Shown: positions 35,602 through 44,369 of the stretch, in pieces
How positions within the stretch are numbered: the stretch's first letter is position 1
Layout: every line of letters starts with the position of its first letter
Assembly (NCBI RefSeq): GCF_020889685.1
Contig: NZ_JACMYO010000046.1
Span: 1 to 50,997, forward strand
Length of the DNA stretch: 50,997 nucleotides
From: Bradyrhizobium oropedii
Lineage (GTDB): Bacteria; Pseudomonadota; Alphaproteobacteria; Rhizobiales; Xanthobacteraceae
Direction: 5' to 3'
Program-made: the position numbers and the translations under genes
The notes under the pieces: model-generated
Told to the model about the DNA's origin: nothing
Database searches by the model: none
Seen by the model: the letters and a program-made list of their open reading frames with translations, nothing else

Positions 35602-36549
35602 ATGTCCCTTCAAGGTGCGAAGGTTCTTTATGTGACTTGCGCCGAGAACGGCCTGCACGGTCTCGCGCAGTTGACTAAGGCCGGCATTGACGTCGCAGCG
35701 GTTGTGACTATCCCACCGCAACTGGCGACGAAGTACCTCGTGTCCGGATATGTTGATGTATCGCCTTGGTGCCTGGAACACGGACTGAGATGTATTCAGC
35801 TGCGTGAATACAAGATCGAAGTTGCAGATGTGGAAGCGATAGACTTCGACCTGCTTATCGTGAACGGATGGAATCGGCTGATTCCGCCTGACGTGTTTTC
35901 GTTGGCCCGGTTGGGTGCGCTGGGGATCCATGCGGGCCATCCGCCTCTCGGGCTGGGGAGGGCGCCGCTGGTCTGGAACATCATACATGGACAGTCGGAT
36001 ATCGAGGTCTTCGTATTCCGCTTGACCGCCCAAGCCGACGACGGCGACATCATGGCTGCCCAGGTCGTCGAGATAACAGAGCATGACGACGTCAAGACCC
36101 TCTATGAAAAGGTGATGGATGTCGGGGCGGACCTGTTTCTAACGGCAATTCGAAAGCTGCAGGCGGGGGAGGGCGGGTACTCCCAGGATCGCCGGTTCGC
36201 ATCCCACTACCCGAAGAGAACGGAGGCAGACGGACTCATCGACTTCACGATGACCGATCGCCAGATTTGCGACTTTGTCCGAGCGCAGGTGCCGCCGTAC
36301 CCGGGCGCCTTTACGTATCTCGGCTCTGAGAAATGGAAAGTTCTTAGGATTCAGCGATACGACCGCTTCTTGTTCCGGGATATTCCTCGCATTCCCGGTC
36401 GCATCTTGCGCGTCCTTCCATCCGGTGTCGTTGTGCAAACCGGCGCGGCTCCGATTTGGATCAGGCGTGCCGAGGTCGATGGGGCAGACGTCGATCCGAT
36501 GTCTCGACCAGACATCGTCGGACAACGGTTCGGCGACAGCGTCGATTGA
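35602..36549 (+). CDS. Formyltransferase-family protein (probable sugar N-formyltransferase)
   Basis: A 315-residue protein of the methionyl-tRNA formyltransferase fold. It keeps H110 in GIHAGHPPL and D146 in ADDGDI, corresponding to the catalytic His and Asp of the family, and has a C-terminal beta-rich subdomain from about 210. The Asn of the usual N-x-H triad appears to be G108, an odd replacement. Family members in glycan loci use N10-formyl-tetrahydrofolate to formylate 4-amino or 3-amino sugars. Its direct neighbour is a deacetylase and an aminotransferase lies at 25616, so an N-formylated amino sugar is plausible. Confidence 0.78.
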   Translation: MSLQGAKVLYVTCAENGLHGLAQLTKAGIDVAAVVTIPPQLATKYLVSGYVDVSPWCLEHGLRCIQLREYKIEVADVEAIDFDLLIVNGWNRLIPPDVFSLARLGALGIHAGHPPLGLGRAPLVWNIIHGQSDIEVFVFRLTAQADDGDIMAAQVVEITEHDDVKTLYEKVMDVGADLFLTAIRKLQAGEGGYSQDRRFASHYPKRTEADGLIDFTMTDRQICDFVRAQVPPYPGAFTYLGSEKWKVLRIQRYDRFLFRDIPRIPGRILRVLPSGVVVQTGAAPIWIRRAEVDGADVDPMSRPDIVGQRFGDSVD

Positions 36550-36568
36550 TTTGATCAGCAAATGGACT

Positions 36569-36590
36569 GACCGCGGGCGGTCTGTTCTCT
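36569..36590 (+). terminator. Short GC-rich hairpin with pyrimidine tail
   Basis: GACCGC (36569-36574) and GCGGTC (36577-36582) pair around a 2-base loop, followed by TGTTCTCT. It lies 20 bases after the formyltransferase stop. The loop is too tight for a typical terminator, so this is a weak call. Confidence 0.2.
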
Positions 36591-36621
36591 AGGCCGCACA
36601 CCGTCATAGTCGCACAACAAG

Positions 36622-37755
36622 ATGAAAATCCTTCACGGCCCTTTCAATATCGGTAATCAGCCCTGGTCGCTCTCGCGTGCCGAGCGCCGGCGCGGCAACA
36701 AGAGTGACCTGGTCATTCGAAGCGGGACCTGGTTTCGATACCCGGCCGACGCGGTTCTGTATGACGAGACGACAAGCGACTTTCGAAAAGTGGTCCGAAG
36801 CACGTGGTTCGGGCTGTCCGCTCTTCTTCGCTACGATGTGCTCCACTACTATTTTGGAACGACGTTTCTGTATCCGGGCTATGCGTTCGAAGGTGTAGGC
36901 CGGATGGGGCCGCTGCTGAATCGGCTCGTGACCGTGGACCTCCAGTTGGCCAAGGGGTTGGGCAAGAAGAGGTTCATGACCCTGCAAGGGTGCGACGCAA
37001 GGCTGGCCGGGGAGGGCAATCGGCGGAATGAATGGACCATGTGCGCCAGCGGCCGTTGCTCCGCCTACGAGACCTGCGTCACGTCGTTGGATGCGCGCCG
37101 GTCCCGCCTGATCGATCGCGTGCTCCCGCTGTTTGACCGCGTCTTCTATCTCAATCCGGAGCTGGGACACGTCGTTCCGGGAGGGCAGTTCCTGCCCTAC
37201 GCCAATGTGGAGATCGGTCATTTCTCGCCCGAGTATCCCCGTGCCGAAGGCAGGCCGAGAATTGTTCACGCGCCGAGCGATGCGAGCATCAAGGGCACTC
37301 AGATGATCCTCGATGCGCTGGAGCGCCTGAAGTCACGGTTCGACTTCGAGCTGATCCTGGTTGAAAAGAAAACGCATGAGGAGGCGATGGCCATCTACAG
37401 GTCCGCTGATCTTGCCATTGACCAGGTGCTTGCGGGTTGGTACGGCGGCTTTGCCGTCGAGATGATGGCGATGGGAAAGCCGGTGGTGTGCTATGTCAGG
37501 GAAAACGACCTGCAGTTCGTCCCGCCGGCCATGCGGGATGATCTTGCGATCCTGAACGTCGATCCCGGGCGGCTCACGGAAGATCTTGCGGCCATTCTCG
37601 AGCGCCGAGCCGAGTGGACAGAGCTCGGAAAGCGAGCTCGTCGCTATGTCGAGCGATGGCATGATCCTGATCATATTGCCGGGGCGATGATCGAAGCCTA
37701 TCGCAGCCCCGACAGTACGTTTGTGCTGGCGCCGGCGGGCGCCGAGGTCGAGTAG
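36622..37755 (+). CDS. GT4-like glycosyltransferase, four-cysteine subfamily B
   Basis: A 377-residue relative of the protein at 5285-6430, alike along its length: MKILHGPFNIGNQPWSLSRA at the start, RYDVLHYYFGTTFL, FMTLQGCDARL, DRVFYLNPELGHVVP, IVHAPSDASIKGT and DQVLAGWYGGFAVEMMAMG. Cysteines C124, C141, C146 and C152 repeat the spacing C-x16-C-x4-C-x5-C. DQ (267-268) to E280 replaces the EX7E motif. It precedes an amidotransferase by 6 bp. The copy at 5.3 kb also lies near an amidotransferase and a subfamily A protein, so a module may have been duplicated. Substrates are unknown. Confidence 0.8.
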   Translation: MKILHGPFNIGNQPWSLSRAERRRGNKSDLVIRSGTWFRYPADAVLYDETTSDFRKVVRSTWFGLSALLRYDVLHYYFGTTFLYPGYAFEGVGRMGPLLNRLVTVDLQLAKGLGKKRFMTLQGCDARLAGEGNRRNEWTMCASGRCSAYETCVTSLDARRSRLIDRVLPLFDRVFYLNPELGHVVPGGQFLPYANVEIGHFSPEYPRAEGRPRIVHAPSDASIKGTQMILDALERLKSRFDFELILVEKKTHEEAMAIYRSADLAIDQVLAGWYGGFAVEMMAMGKPVVCYVRENDLQFVPPAMRDDLAILNVDPGRLTEDLAAILERRAEWTELGKRARRYVERWHDPDHIAGAMIEAYRSPDSTFVLAPAGAEVE

Positions 37756-37761
37756 GTTCAG

Positions 37762-39624
37762 ATGTGTGGCATTGCTGGCATTCTGCATTTTGGCGCCTGT
37801 CCGGACGTGAACGCCCGGATTCGGAAGATGGCGGCCAGTATCGAGCACCGTGGCCCTGATGACAGCGGATTCCATCTGTCGGCAGACGTCGCATTGGGCT
37901 TCCGCAGGCTTGCGATCGTCGACCTGGCCACCGGCAACCAGCCGATGGGCAACGAGGATGCAACCGTATGGGTGGTCTTCAATGGGGAGATCTACAATCA
38001 CCGCGAGCTGAGAAAAGAGCTTGAGGCCGCCGGGCATGTTTTCGCGACGGACCACTCGGACACCGAGGTTCTGGTCCATGGCTGGGAGCAGTGGAGAGAC
38101 GGGCTATTCAGCAGGCTGAACGGCATGTTCGCCTGTGCCATCTGGGACGAAAATCAGCGTGAGCTGGTGATCGCCCGCGACCGATACGGGATCAAGCCGG
38201 TCTACGTCGCGGAGTTGCCCGGCAAGGGTCTCGTGTTCGGCTCGGAGGTGCGTGCGCTGTACGCCAGCGGATTGCTGAACAAGCAGTTCGATGCATCAGC
38301 GACCCTGGAGTACTTCACGCTCATGAACAATTGGGGAGGGCGCACGCCATTCCGCGGCGTCCGTCTCCTCAAGCCCGGCACGTTCGAACGAATTGCGGCG
38401 AGTGGACATTCCAGCGGCACCTATTGGTCGGCTTCTTACCACCGCAAATATTCGCCTGGCCTAGCGCGGGCTGCAGGCGAATTCGGCGAAATATTGCAGG
38501 CGGCCCTGCGCAGGCAGTTGGCCGCGGATGTGCCTGTCATGGCCTATCTGTCGGGTGGTATCGACAGTTCTGCGATCACGGCAGGTGCGCATCAGATCGA
38601 TCCGGTCGTCCGCGCCTATTCGTGCATCTTCGATCTCGAGAATGTCGGTGTCGACAAATTCGTCGATGAGCGCGAGTTCTCCCGCGAGGTCGCCAAGCAG
38701 CTCAACATCGAACGTGTCGAGCTCATGGTGCCGCAGGATGCCCTGGCCCGCCATCTCGATGCAACGGTTGGAGCGATCGAATATCCTCGGATGGGAATGG
38801 CCTATGTGAACTATCTGATCGCGCAACGTGTCGCTCAGGACGCCAAGGTCGTCCTGTCGGGAACGGGCGGTGACGAAGTCACCGGAGGGTATGTCGGCAG
38901 ATACGCCATCGTGCCGCGGGCGACTCCGGCTTCCCTGATGCAGCGTGTCATGCAGCGTTTTCGTGCTGCGGCGGGAGATCAGGCGGCCTCACGGGATGCC
39001 TTTGCGCTCTACCGGGCAAGCCTTAGCGTCCCGGTATCGGCCGAGAAGATCGGCGATGCCTTTACGCCGGAATTTCTGAGAGCCGCAGGAGGTTTCGATC
39101 CGATCGCGGCGATCGGAGATGCGATCGAGGCGGTTCCGTCGCGGGACCCCTGGGATGCCGTCATGCACGTCGACCTGACCACCTATCTTCCAGGTCTTTT
39201 GTCGCTGGAAGACAAGCTGTCCATGGCGCATTCCCTTGAGACCAGGGTGCCGCTTCTGGATAACGAGCTGGTCGACTACCTGCTCGGCGTGGATTGGGGC
39301 CTGCTGTCCGACGGCACCACGGGCAAGATCCTGTTTCGCGAGGCCGTCCGGCCGCTGGTCCCCGACACGATTTACCGGAAGCCGAAGATGGGATTTGGTC
39401 CTCCGGACGCGTCTTGGTACAGAGGGATTCTGCGCCCATGGATCGAGGAGCAACTCTCGGAATCCCGTATTAGGCAGCGAGGCGTATTTCAACACGACTT
39501 CGTACGTCGGATTTTGGACGAGCATTTCGAGCAAAGGGCGAACCATGTCGCGTTGATCTGGTGCTTGCTCAGCTTCGAGACCTGGTGCAAGCAACATGGT
39601 GCCTATGGCGGCGCCCTCCATTAG
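37762..39624 (+). CDS. asnB: Asparagine synthase-type amidotransferase (third copy)
   Basis: A 620-residue enzyme with Cys2 (MCGIAGIL), RGPDD (30-34), FNGEIYN (73-79) and SGGIDSS (264-270). RGPDD replaces the usual RGPDG. Sequence differs clearly from the copies at 8067 and 15167, so the three probably act on different acceptors. A role in uronamide formation is inferred from context. It starts 6 bases after the subfamily B glycosyltransferase stop and is followed by a methyltransferase. Confidence 0.87.
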   Translation: MCGIAGILHFGACPDVNARIRKMAASIEHRGPDDSGFHLSADVALGFRRLAIVDLATGNQPMGNEDATVWVVFNGEIYNHRELRKELEAAGHVFATDHSDTEVLVHGWEQWRDGLFSRLNGMFACAIWDENQRELVIARDRYGIKPVYVAELPGKGLVFGSEVRALYASGLLNKQFDASATLEYFTLMNNWGGRTPFRGVRLLKPGTFERIAASGHSSGTYWSASYHRKYSPGLARAAGEFGEILQAALRRQLAADVPVMAYLSGGIDSSAITAGAHQIDPVVRAYSCIFDLENVGVDKFVDEREFSREVAKQLNIERVELMVPQDALARHLDATVGAIEYPRMGMAYVNYLIAQRVAQDAKVVLSGTGGDEVTGGYVGRYAIVPRATPASLMQRVMQRFRAAAGDQAASRDAFALYRASLSVPVSAEKIGDAFTPEFLRAAGGFDPIAAIGDAIEAVPSRDPWDAVMHVDLTTYLPGLLSLEDKLSMAHSLETRVPLLDNELVDYLLGVDWGLLSDGTTGKILFREAVRPLVPDTIYRKPKMGFGPPDASWYRGILRPWIEEQLSESRIRQRGVFQHDFVRRILDEHFEQRANHVALIWCLLSFETWCKQHGAYGGALH

Positions 39625-39646
39625 TTGCAGTTGTAGGAGCTAGTTT

Positions 39647-40771
39647 ATGCGAACCGTTGCGTCTTCACGTCTCCGTCCGAACGGAATGGAGCTTCAGCTC
39701 GAGGCTTTCACGCAACAGGATGGCCAGGTCATCGAAGGTGTCCTCCGGACGCCCGATGCATCGCTTTGGTATCCGATTCTGCACGGGGTTCCCTGCTTCC
39801 TGAGCGGGCCGATGCAGCCTGATCTGACCGATTTCTGCTCACGGTACGGCTTGCCGAAGCCGGCGACCGCGCAGAGCCGGCCGGAAGCCCATGAGCAGGC
39901 CAAGACAAATCAGACCTTCTCGGACAAGTGGCGCCGCTTCAAGCAGTACGGGCTGCAACCCGAGCATAAGGAATTCCTCTTCGGTTGGTACTGCAAGAAG
40001 CTCGGGCTGGCAGATCTCGACGCCTTGAAGGCTTTCTACCGATCCAAGCAGCGCGTGCTCGAGGTCGGCCCAGGGTCGGGCTTCAACACGAGATTCATCG
40101 CCGAGAATTGTCCGGGCGAGGTGTTTGCGCTCGACGTATCGGATGCCGCGTTGACGACGTTCGAGAACACCCGCGATCTCGAAAACTGCTCGGTCGTCCA
40201 GGCCGATTTGATGGAAGCTCCGTTCCCCGATGACACGTTTGACTTCATCATCGCGGACGGGGTGCTGCATCACACGCCCAACACCAGGGCGGCGGTGGAG
40301 GCCTTGTACCGAAAGGTCAGGCCCGGCGGCCAGTTCTTCTTCTACGTCTATCGGAAGATGGGCGCCGTGCGCGTCTTCGCCGACGATCATGTTCGCCAGA
40401 ATTTCATGCCGCTTTCCGCGGAGGAATGCTACGCGGCCTGCGAAGGGATCACCGAGCTCGGCCGCGAGCTATCGCGGCTGAACGCTACGATCACGCTTGA
40501 GAAGCCGATTCCGGTGCTCGGAATTCCTGCAGGAACGCACAACGTTCAGCGATTGCTGTACTACAACTTCCTGAAGTGCTTCTGGAACGAGGCGTTCGAC
40601 TATGAGACCAACAATATGGTCAATTTCGACTGGTATCATCCGCACAACGCCTGGCAGCACAGCGATGACGAGGTTGCGGGCTGGATGAAGGAGCTCGGAG
40701 TCAAGGACTATGCCTTCAATGACTCCAATCCGAACGGGATTTCAGTCTTGCTGACGAAGCCAACGGTCTGA
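39647..40771 (+). CDS. SAM-dependent methyltransferase, class I
   Basis: A 374-residue methyltransferase. The first ~100 residues include a short domain resembling the Trm112-like or UPF0434-type modules often fused to such enzymes (inference). Motif I is VLEVGPGSGFNTRF, followed by FALDVSD, and IIADGVLHHTPN as the motif IV region. The C-terminal ~130 residues, with YYNFLKCFWNEAFDYETNN, may form the acceptor-binding part. The acceptor is unknown; sugar or lipid-linked intermediate is plausible. It is 23 bp after the amidotransferase and 7 bp before the next gene. Confidence 0.83.
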   Translation: MRTVASSRLRPNGMELQLEAFTQQDGQVIEGVLRTPDASLWYPILHGVPCFLSGPMQPDLTDFCSRYGLPKPATAQSRPEAHEQAKTNQTFSDKWRRFKQYGLQPEHKEFLFGWYCKKLGLADLDALKAFYRSKQRVLEVGPGSGFNTRFIAENCPGEVFALDVSDAALTTFENTRDLENCSVVQADLMEAPFPDDTFDFIIADGVLHHTPNTRAAVEALYRKVRPGGQFFFYVYRKMGAVRVFADDHVRQNFMPLSAEECYAACEGITELGRELSRLNATITLEKPIPVLGIPAGTHNVQRLLYYNFLKCFWNEAFDYETNNMVNFDWYHPHNAWQHSDDEVAGWMKELGVKDYAFNDSNPNGISVLLTKPTV

Positions 40772-40777
40772 CACGGC

Positions 40778-41689
40778 ATGCGGATATTATTGACGGGCTG
40801 TAGCGGTTTCGTAGGCTCTGCTCTCGGTCCCCGGTTGGTGGCCGAGGGGCATGAGTTGTTCAGCGTCTGCCGGCCGGGAACGTCGGTCGCCTTCGGAACG
40901 AAAGTGGTTTGGGATGGAGCGGCTTCGATCGAAGCTGCCGACTTTCCCAAGACGATCGATGTTGTTGTTCATGGCGCTCAATCGCGCCGCTACCGCGATT
41001 TCCCCGCGGATTCGCTGGAGATGTTTGACGTCAACGTCGGCATGACAATGCGGCTGCTGGATTGGGCGGCTCGAGCGTCGGTTAAGCACTTTTGCCTGCT
41101 TTCGTCAGGGGCGGTCTACGAGCCGTTCGCGGGAGTGCTGAAAGAGGACGCCGGCTTGGCGCCCCCCGGCTTCCTTGGCGCGAGCAAGTTCGCTTCCGAG
41201 GTCGTTGCGAAGCCGTTCTCTAGCATTTTCTCCTTGAGCATTCTGAGATTGTTCTTTCCCTACGGTCCGGGCCAGCGTGATCGGCTCATTCCGCAGCTTG
41301 TCCGCAGGATCCAGGACGGCGGGGCGATCCAGCTCTCCGGCGGAACGGAAGGGATTCGCCTCGCTCCCACCTTCATCGACGATGTCGTCGAAGTCATCCT
41401 CGCCAGTATTGCTTCGTCGTGGACGGATACGCTCAACGTGGCAGCCTCCGAGATGCTCTCGATCCGGCAGATCGCGAACACGATCGGTCAGCAGCTTGGC
41501 CTCGAACCGAAGTTCGAGACCGTGAACCCGAACACTCCTTCCGTCGACATTGCTCCTGATCTGAGCCGTCTTGCATCTCGCTTGGACTTGCGGCGGTTTG
41601 TGCAGTTCAAGGAAGGGCTTCAAAGGACGCTATCCGCGAACCCTGTCGACGCACCGGATCATCGCCTGGTCGAATCCCAACACCGTTAG
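40778..41689 (+). CDS. SDR-family NAD-dependent epimerase/dehydratase homolog lacking the catalytic Tyr
   Basis: A 303-residue extended SDR. LLTGCSGFVGSALG is the NAD-binding loop, LLSSGAVYEP the serine region and LFFPYGPGQRDRLIPQL the substrate loop. The active-site YxxxK reads LGASK, with leucine in place of tyrosine, so normal epimerase or dehydratase chemistry is doubtful. It could be a reductase with altered catalysis or an inactive binding protein. It lies directly before wbpI and its stop shares a base with a possible GTG start of that gene. Confidence 0.78.
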   Translation: MRILLTGCSGFVGSALGPRLVAEGHELFSVCRPGTSVAFGTKVVWDGAASIEAADFPKTIDVVVHGAQSRRYRDFPADSLEMFDVNVGMTMRLLDWAARASVKHFCLLSSGAVYEPFAGVLKEDAGLAPPGFLGASKFASEVVAKPFSSIFSLSILRLFFPYGPGQRDRLIPQLVRRIQDGGAIQLSGGTEGIRLAPTFIDDVVEVILASIASSWTDTLNVAASEMLSIRQIANTIGQQLGLEPKFETVNPNTPSVDIAPDLSRLASRLDLRRFVQFKEGLQRTLSANPVDAPDHRLVESQHR

Positions 41690-41697
41690 TGAAGTCC

Positions 41698-42753
41698 ATG
41701 GCGCTGAAGATACTGACCATTGTTGGTGCCCGGCCGCAGTTCATCAAGGCCGCGGCCGTCAGTCGCGCGATCCGGGAGACCGATGGGCTCTCGGAAGTGA
41801 TGGTGCATACCGGTCAGCATTTCGATCCGAACATGTCCGACGTGTTCTTCGAAGAGCTGGATATCCCGAAGCCGCGACATCATCTCGATATCCATGGCGG
41901 CGGCCACGGCGACATGACGGGACGGATGCTGATGGCGATCGAGCCGATCCTTCTCGCTGAAAGGCCGGACTGGGTCGTCGTCTACGGTGACACCAATTCG
42001 ACGCTCGCGGGTGCTCTTGCGGCGTCGAAGCTGCACATTCCGGTCGCGCATGTCGAAGCGGGGCTTCGATCGTTCAACCGCCGCATGCCGGAGGAGATCA
42101 ACCGGGTGGTGACCGACCATCTCTCCGCTCTGCAGCTCTGTCCGACGACGACCGCCGTCGCCAATCTTGCCACCGAAGGGGTGACGGCCGGCGTGCATCA
42201 CGTCGGTGATGTGATGTACGATGCGACCTTGTTCGTGACCGACAAGGCCGAGAAGAGCTCGACGATATTGGTCGATCTCGGGCTGGCCGCGAAGACGTAT
42301 GCGCTCGCTACGATTCATCGCGCCGAGAACACGGGCGATCGGCAACAGCTTCTTGCTGTTGTGCAGTTCTTGCAGGAACAGTCGCGAAAGTCTCCTGTTG
42401 TGCTCCCGCTGCACCCGCGCACCCGACAGGCTGCCTTGGCGATGGGGGTCAGTCTGGACGGCTTGCGGGTCATCGATCCCGTGGGTTACCTCGATATGGC
42501 GAAGCTTCTGCACAACGCCGTTGAAGTCTACACGGACTCCGGAGGGGTGCAGAAGGAGGCCTATTTCCATCGCGTCCCATGCATCACGTTGCGTGATGAG
42601 ACCGAGTGGACGGAGACGATCACGCACGGGTGGAACCGGCTCTGGAAGCAGTCGGCGCAGGCCGTTCGGCGTGATATCGACGAGTATGGCACGGGTCGTG
42701 CCGCCTATGACGTCGCGCGCTTGTTGATTTCCGGCAGCTCGCCGGGCATTTGA
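41698..42753 (+). CDS. wbpI: UDP-GlcNAc3NAcA 2-epimerase (WbpI family)
   Basis: A 351-residue non-hydrolysing UDP-sugar 2-epimerase. The opening LKILTIVGARPQFIKAAAVS, VHTGQHFD, LDIHGG-HGDMTGRMLM, VYGDTNSTLAGALAASKLH, AHVEAGLRSFNRRMPEEINR and TDSGGVQKEAYF match P. aeruginosa WbpI (354 residues) more closely than WecB from memory. WbpI inverts C2 of UDP-GlcNAc3NAcA to give UDP-ManNAc3NAcA. GTG 41689 is an alternative start adding three residues. With wbpA downstream and wbpB-wbpD at 12.6 kb, this completes the pathway once an aminotransferase is supplied. WecB-type activity on UDP-GlcNAc cannot be excluded. Confidence 0.88.
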   Translation: MALKILTIVGARPQFIKAAAVSRAIRETDGLSEVMVHTGQHFDPNMSDVFFEELDIPKPRHHLDIHGGGHGDMTGRMLMAIEPILLAERPDWVVVYGDTNSTLAGALAASKLHIPVAHVEAGLRSFNRRMPEEINRVVTDHLSALQLCPTTTAVANLATEGVTAGVHHVGDVMYDATLFVTDKAEKSSTILVDLGLAAKTYALATIHRAENTGDRQQLLAVVQFLQEQSRKSPVVLPLHPRTRQAALAMGVSLDGLRVIDPVGYLDMAKLLHNAVEVYTDSGGVQKEAYFHRVPCITLRDETEWTETITHGWNRLWKQSAQAVRRDIDEYGTGRAAYDVARLLISGSSPGI

Positions 42754-42804
42754 CCAGGCTGCCGCCTCTCAAATCTGAACGCGGAAGATGGGTGTTCCGG
42801 GCTC

Positions 42805-42823
42805 TCCGGCGCGCGACGCCGGA
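42805..42823 (+). terminator. GC-rich hairpin between wbpI and wbpA
   Basis: TCCGGCG (42805-42811) and CGCCGGA (42817-42823) form a perfect 7-bp stem with a CGCGA loop in the 240-bp gap between wbpI and wbpA. There is no T-run, so it may be a pause site or a stabilising RNA end. No gene is evident in the gap. Confidence 0.3.
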
Positions 42824-42993
42824 CGCTGCGGATGGTGTGCCGCGATAGCCAATAATAGCCCCGTTTGGCTGCGCGCCATGGTGCCTGACGAGGCTCCGGC
42901 ATGGCTTCCAGGGTTGTGGCTTTGCCGCTATGACGCTATCAGAGACCGAAATAGATCCTTTTCAGGCCGTAACAACCCCGTACGAGTGATGAA

Positions 42994-44298
42994 ATGAATT
43001 CCGAATTGATCGCGAAGCTCAACGACAAAACGGCCAAGATCGGCATCGTCGGTTTGGGCTATGTCGGCTTGCCCTTGATGCTTCGCTATTGCGAGGTAGG
43101 CTACAAGGTGATCGGCTTTGATATCGACCAGACCAAGGTCGATGCGCTTCGCGCAGGCCGCTCCTATATCGAGCATATATCGAGCGCCAGCATCAAGAAT
43201 GCGACGGAGCTTGGGTTCGAGCCGACTACTGATTTCTCACGCGCACGAGAAGTCGATGCACTTATCCTGTGCGTTCCGACGCCGCTCAACAAGTACCGCG
43301 AGCCTGATCTCAGTTTCGTGCTGAACACGACCGAGTCGTTGCTGCCTTATCTGCATCAGGGAATGGTGTTGTCGCTCGAAAGCACGACCTATCCCGGCAC
43401 GACGGAGGAGGAACTGAAGCCGCGCGTCGAGAAGTGCGGCCTCACCGTCGGCCGCGACGTATTTCTCGTCTTCTCGCCGGAACGCGAAGATCCCGGCAAT
43501 CCGAATTTCACGACGCGATCGATCCCGAAAGTCTGCGGTGGCTGTACGCCCGCATGTCTCGAAGCCGGCATCGCCCTCTATCGTCAGGTGATCGACAAGG
43601 TCGTGCCGGTGAGCTCCACGCAGGCTGCCGAGCTGACGAAGCTGCTCGAGAACATCCATCGATCGGTGAATATCGGCCTCGTCAACGAGATGAAGATGGT
43701 TGCCGACAAGATGGGGATCGATATTCACGAAGTGATCCGCGCGGCGGCGACCAAGCCGTTCGGGTTTGTCCCGTACTACCCCGGTCCCGGCATCGGCGGC
43801 CACTGCATTCCAATCGACCCGTTCTATCTGACGTGGAAGGCGCGGGAGTACGGCATGCACACCCGCTTCATCGAGCTCGCCGGTGAGATCAATTCCTCGA
43901 TGCCAGACTACGTCGTGTCGAAGATCTCGTTGGCTCTCAATCAGAGGCACAAGTCGATCAGCGGCAGCTCGATCCTGGTACTCGGCATTGCCTACAAGAA
44001 AAATGTCGACGACGTTCGTGAATCGCCTTCGGTGCTGCTGATGGAGAGGCTGCGTGATCTCGGCGCCAAGGTCGCCTACAGCGATCCGCACGTCCCCGCG
44101 TTCCCGAAGATGCGGGCGCACTCGTTCGATCTGTCGAGTGTTGCGCTGACCGAGGATAATCTGCGGCGCTTCGATTGCGTCCTGCTCGCAACTGATCACG
44201 ACAAGTTCGACTATCAGCTGCTCGGCGCGCATGCTCCGCTGCTGGTCGATTGCCGTGGCAAGTTTCCTCAGCCGGCAGACAACATCATTCGCGCTTAG
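42994..44298 (+). CDS. wbpA: UDP-N-acetylglucosamine 6-dehydrogenase (WbpA family)
   Basis: A 434-residue nucleotide-sugar dehydrogenase, the usual length for Wbp[13 protein letters not shown] is the NAD site, CVPTPL and SPERxxPGN are family markers, and [16 protein letters not shown] carries the catalytic cysteine. It oxidises C6 of UDP-GlcNAc to UDP-GlcNAcA, the first committed step toward diacetamido uronic acids. It is the last gene of the 32-kb plus-strand run and meets the membrane-protein gene tail to tail. Confidence 0.92.
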   Translation: MNSELIAKLNDKTAKIGIVGLGYVGLPLMLRYCEVGYKVIGFDIDQTKVDALRAGRSYIEHISSASIKNATELGFEPTTDFSRAREVDALILCVPTPLNKYREPDLSFVLNTTESLLPYLHQGMVLSLESTTYPGTTEEELKPRVEKCGLTVGRDVFLVFSPEREDPGNPNFTTRSIPKVCGGCTPACLEAGIALYRQVIDKVVPVSSTQAAELTKLLENIHRSVNIGLVNEMKMVADKMGIDIHEVIRAAATKPFGFVPYYPGPGIGGHCIPIDPFYLTWKAREYGMHTRFIELAGEINSSMPDYVVSKISLALNQRHKSISGSSILVLGIAYKKNVDDVRESPSVLLMERLRDLGAKVAYSDPHVPAFPKMRAHSFDLSSVALTEDNLRRFDCVLLATDHDKFDYQLLGAHAPLLVDCRGKFPQPADNIIRA

Positions 44299-44314
44299 GC
44301 AATCGCGTAAGCGC
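44291..44314. terminator. Hairpin over the wbpA stop codon
   Basis: GCGCTTA (44291-44297) and TAAGCGC (44308-44314) form a 7-bp stem over the wbpA stop, between two convergent genes. No T-run follows, so termination is only a possibility. Confidence 0.3.
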
Positions 44315-44369
44315 TCTGGCCATCCCTCGTGCCGGATAGCCGGTCTGAGAACGGGTTCGGAGCGGCGCG

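Noticed and set aside
42788..42997. 69-codon ORF between wbpI and wbpA
   Set aside because: It runs over a GC-rich hairpin, overlaps the wbpA start, and has no ribosome-binding site or recognisable content.
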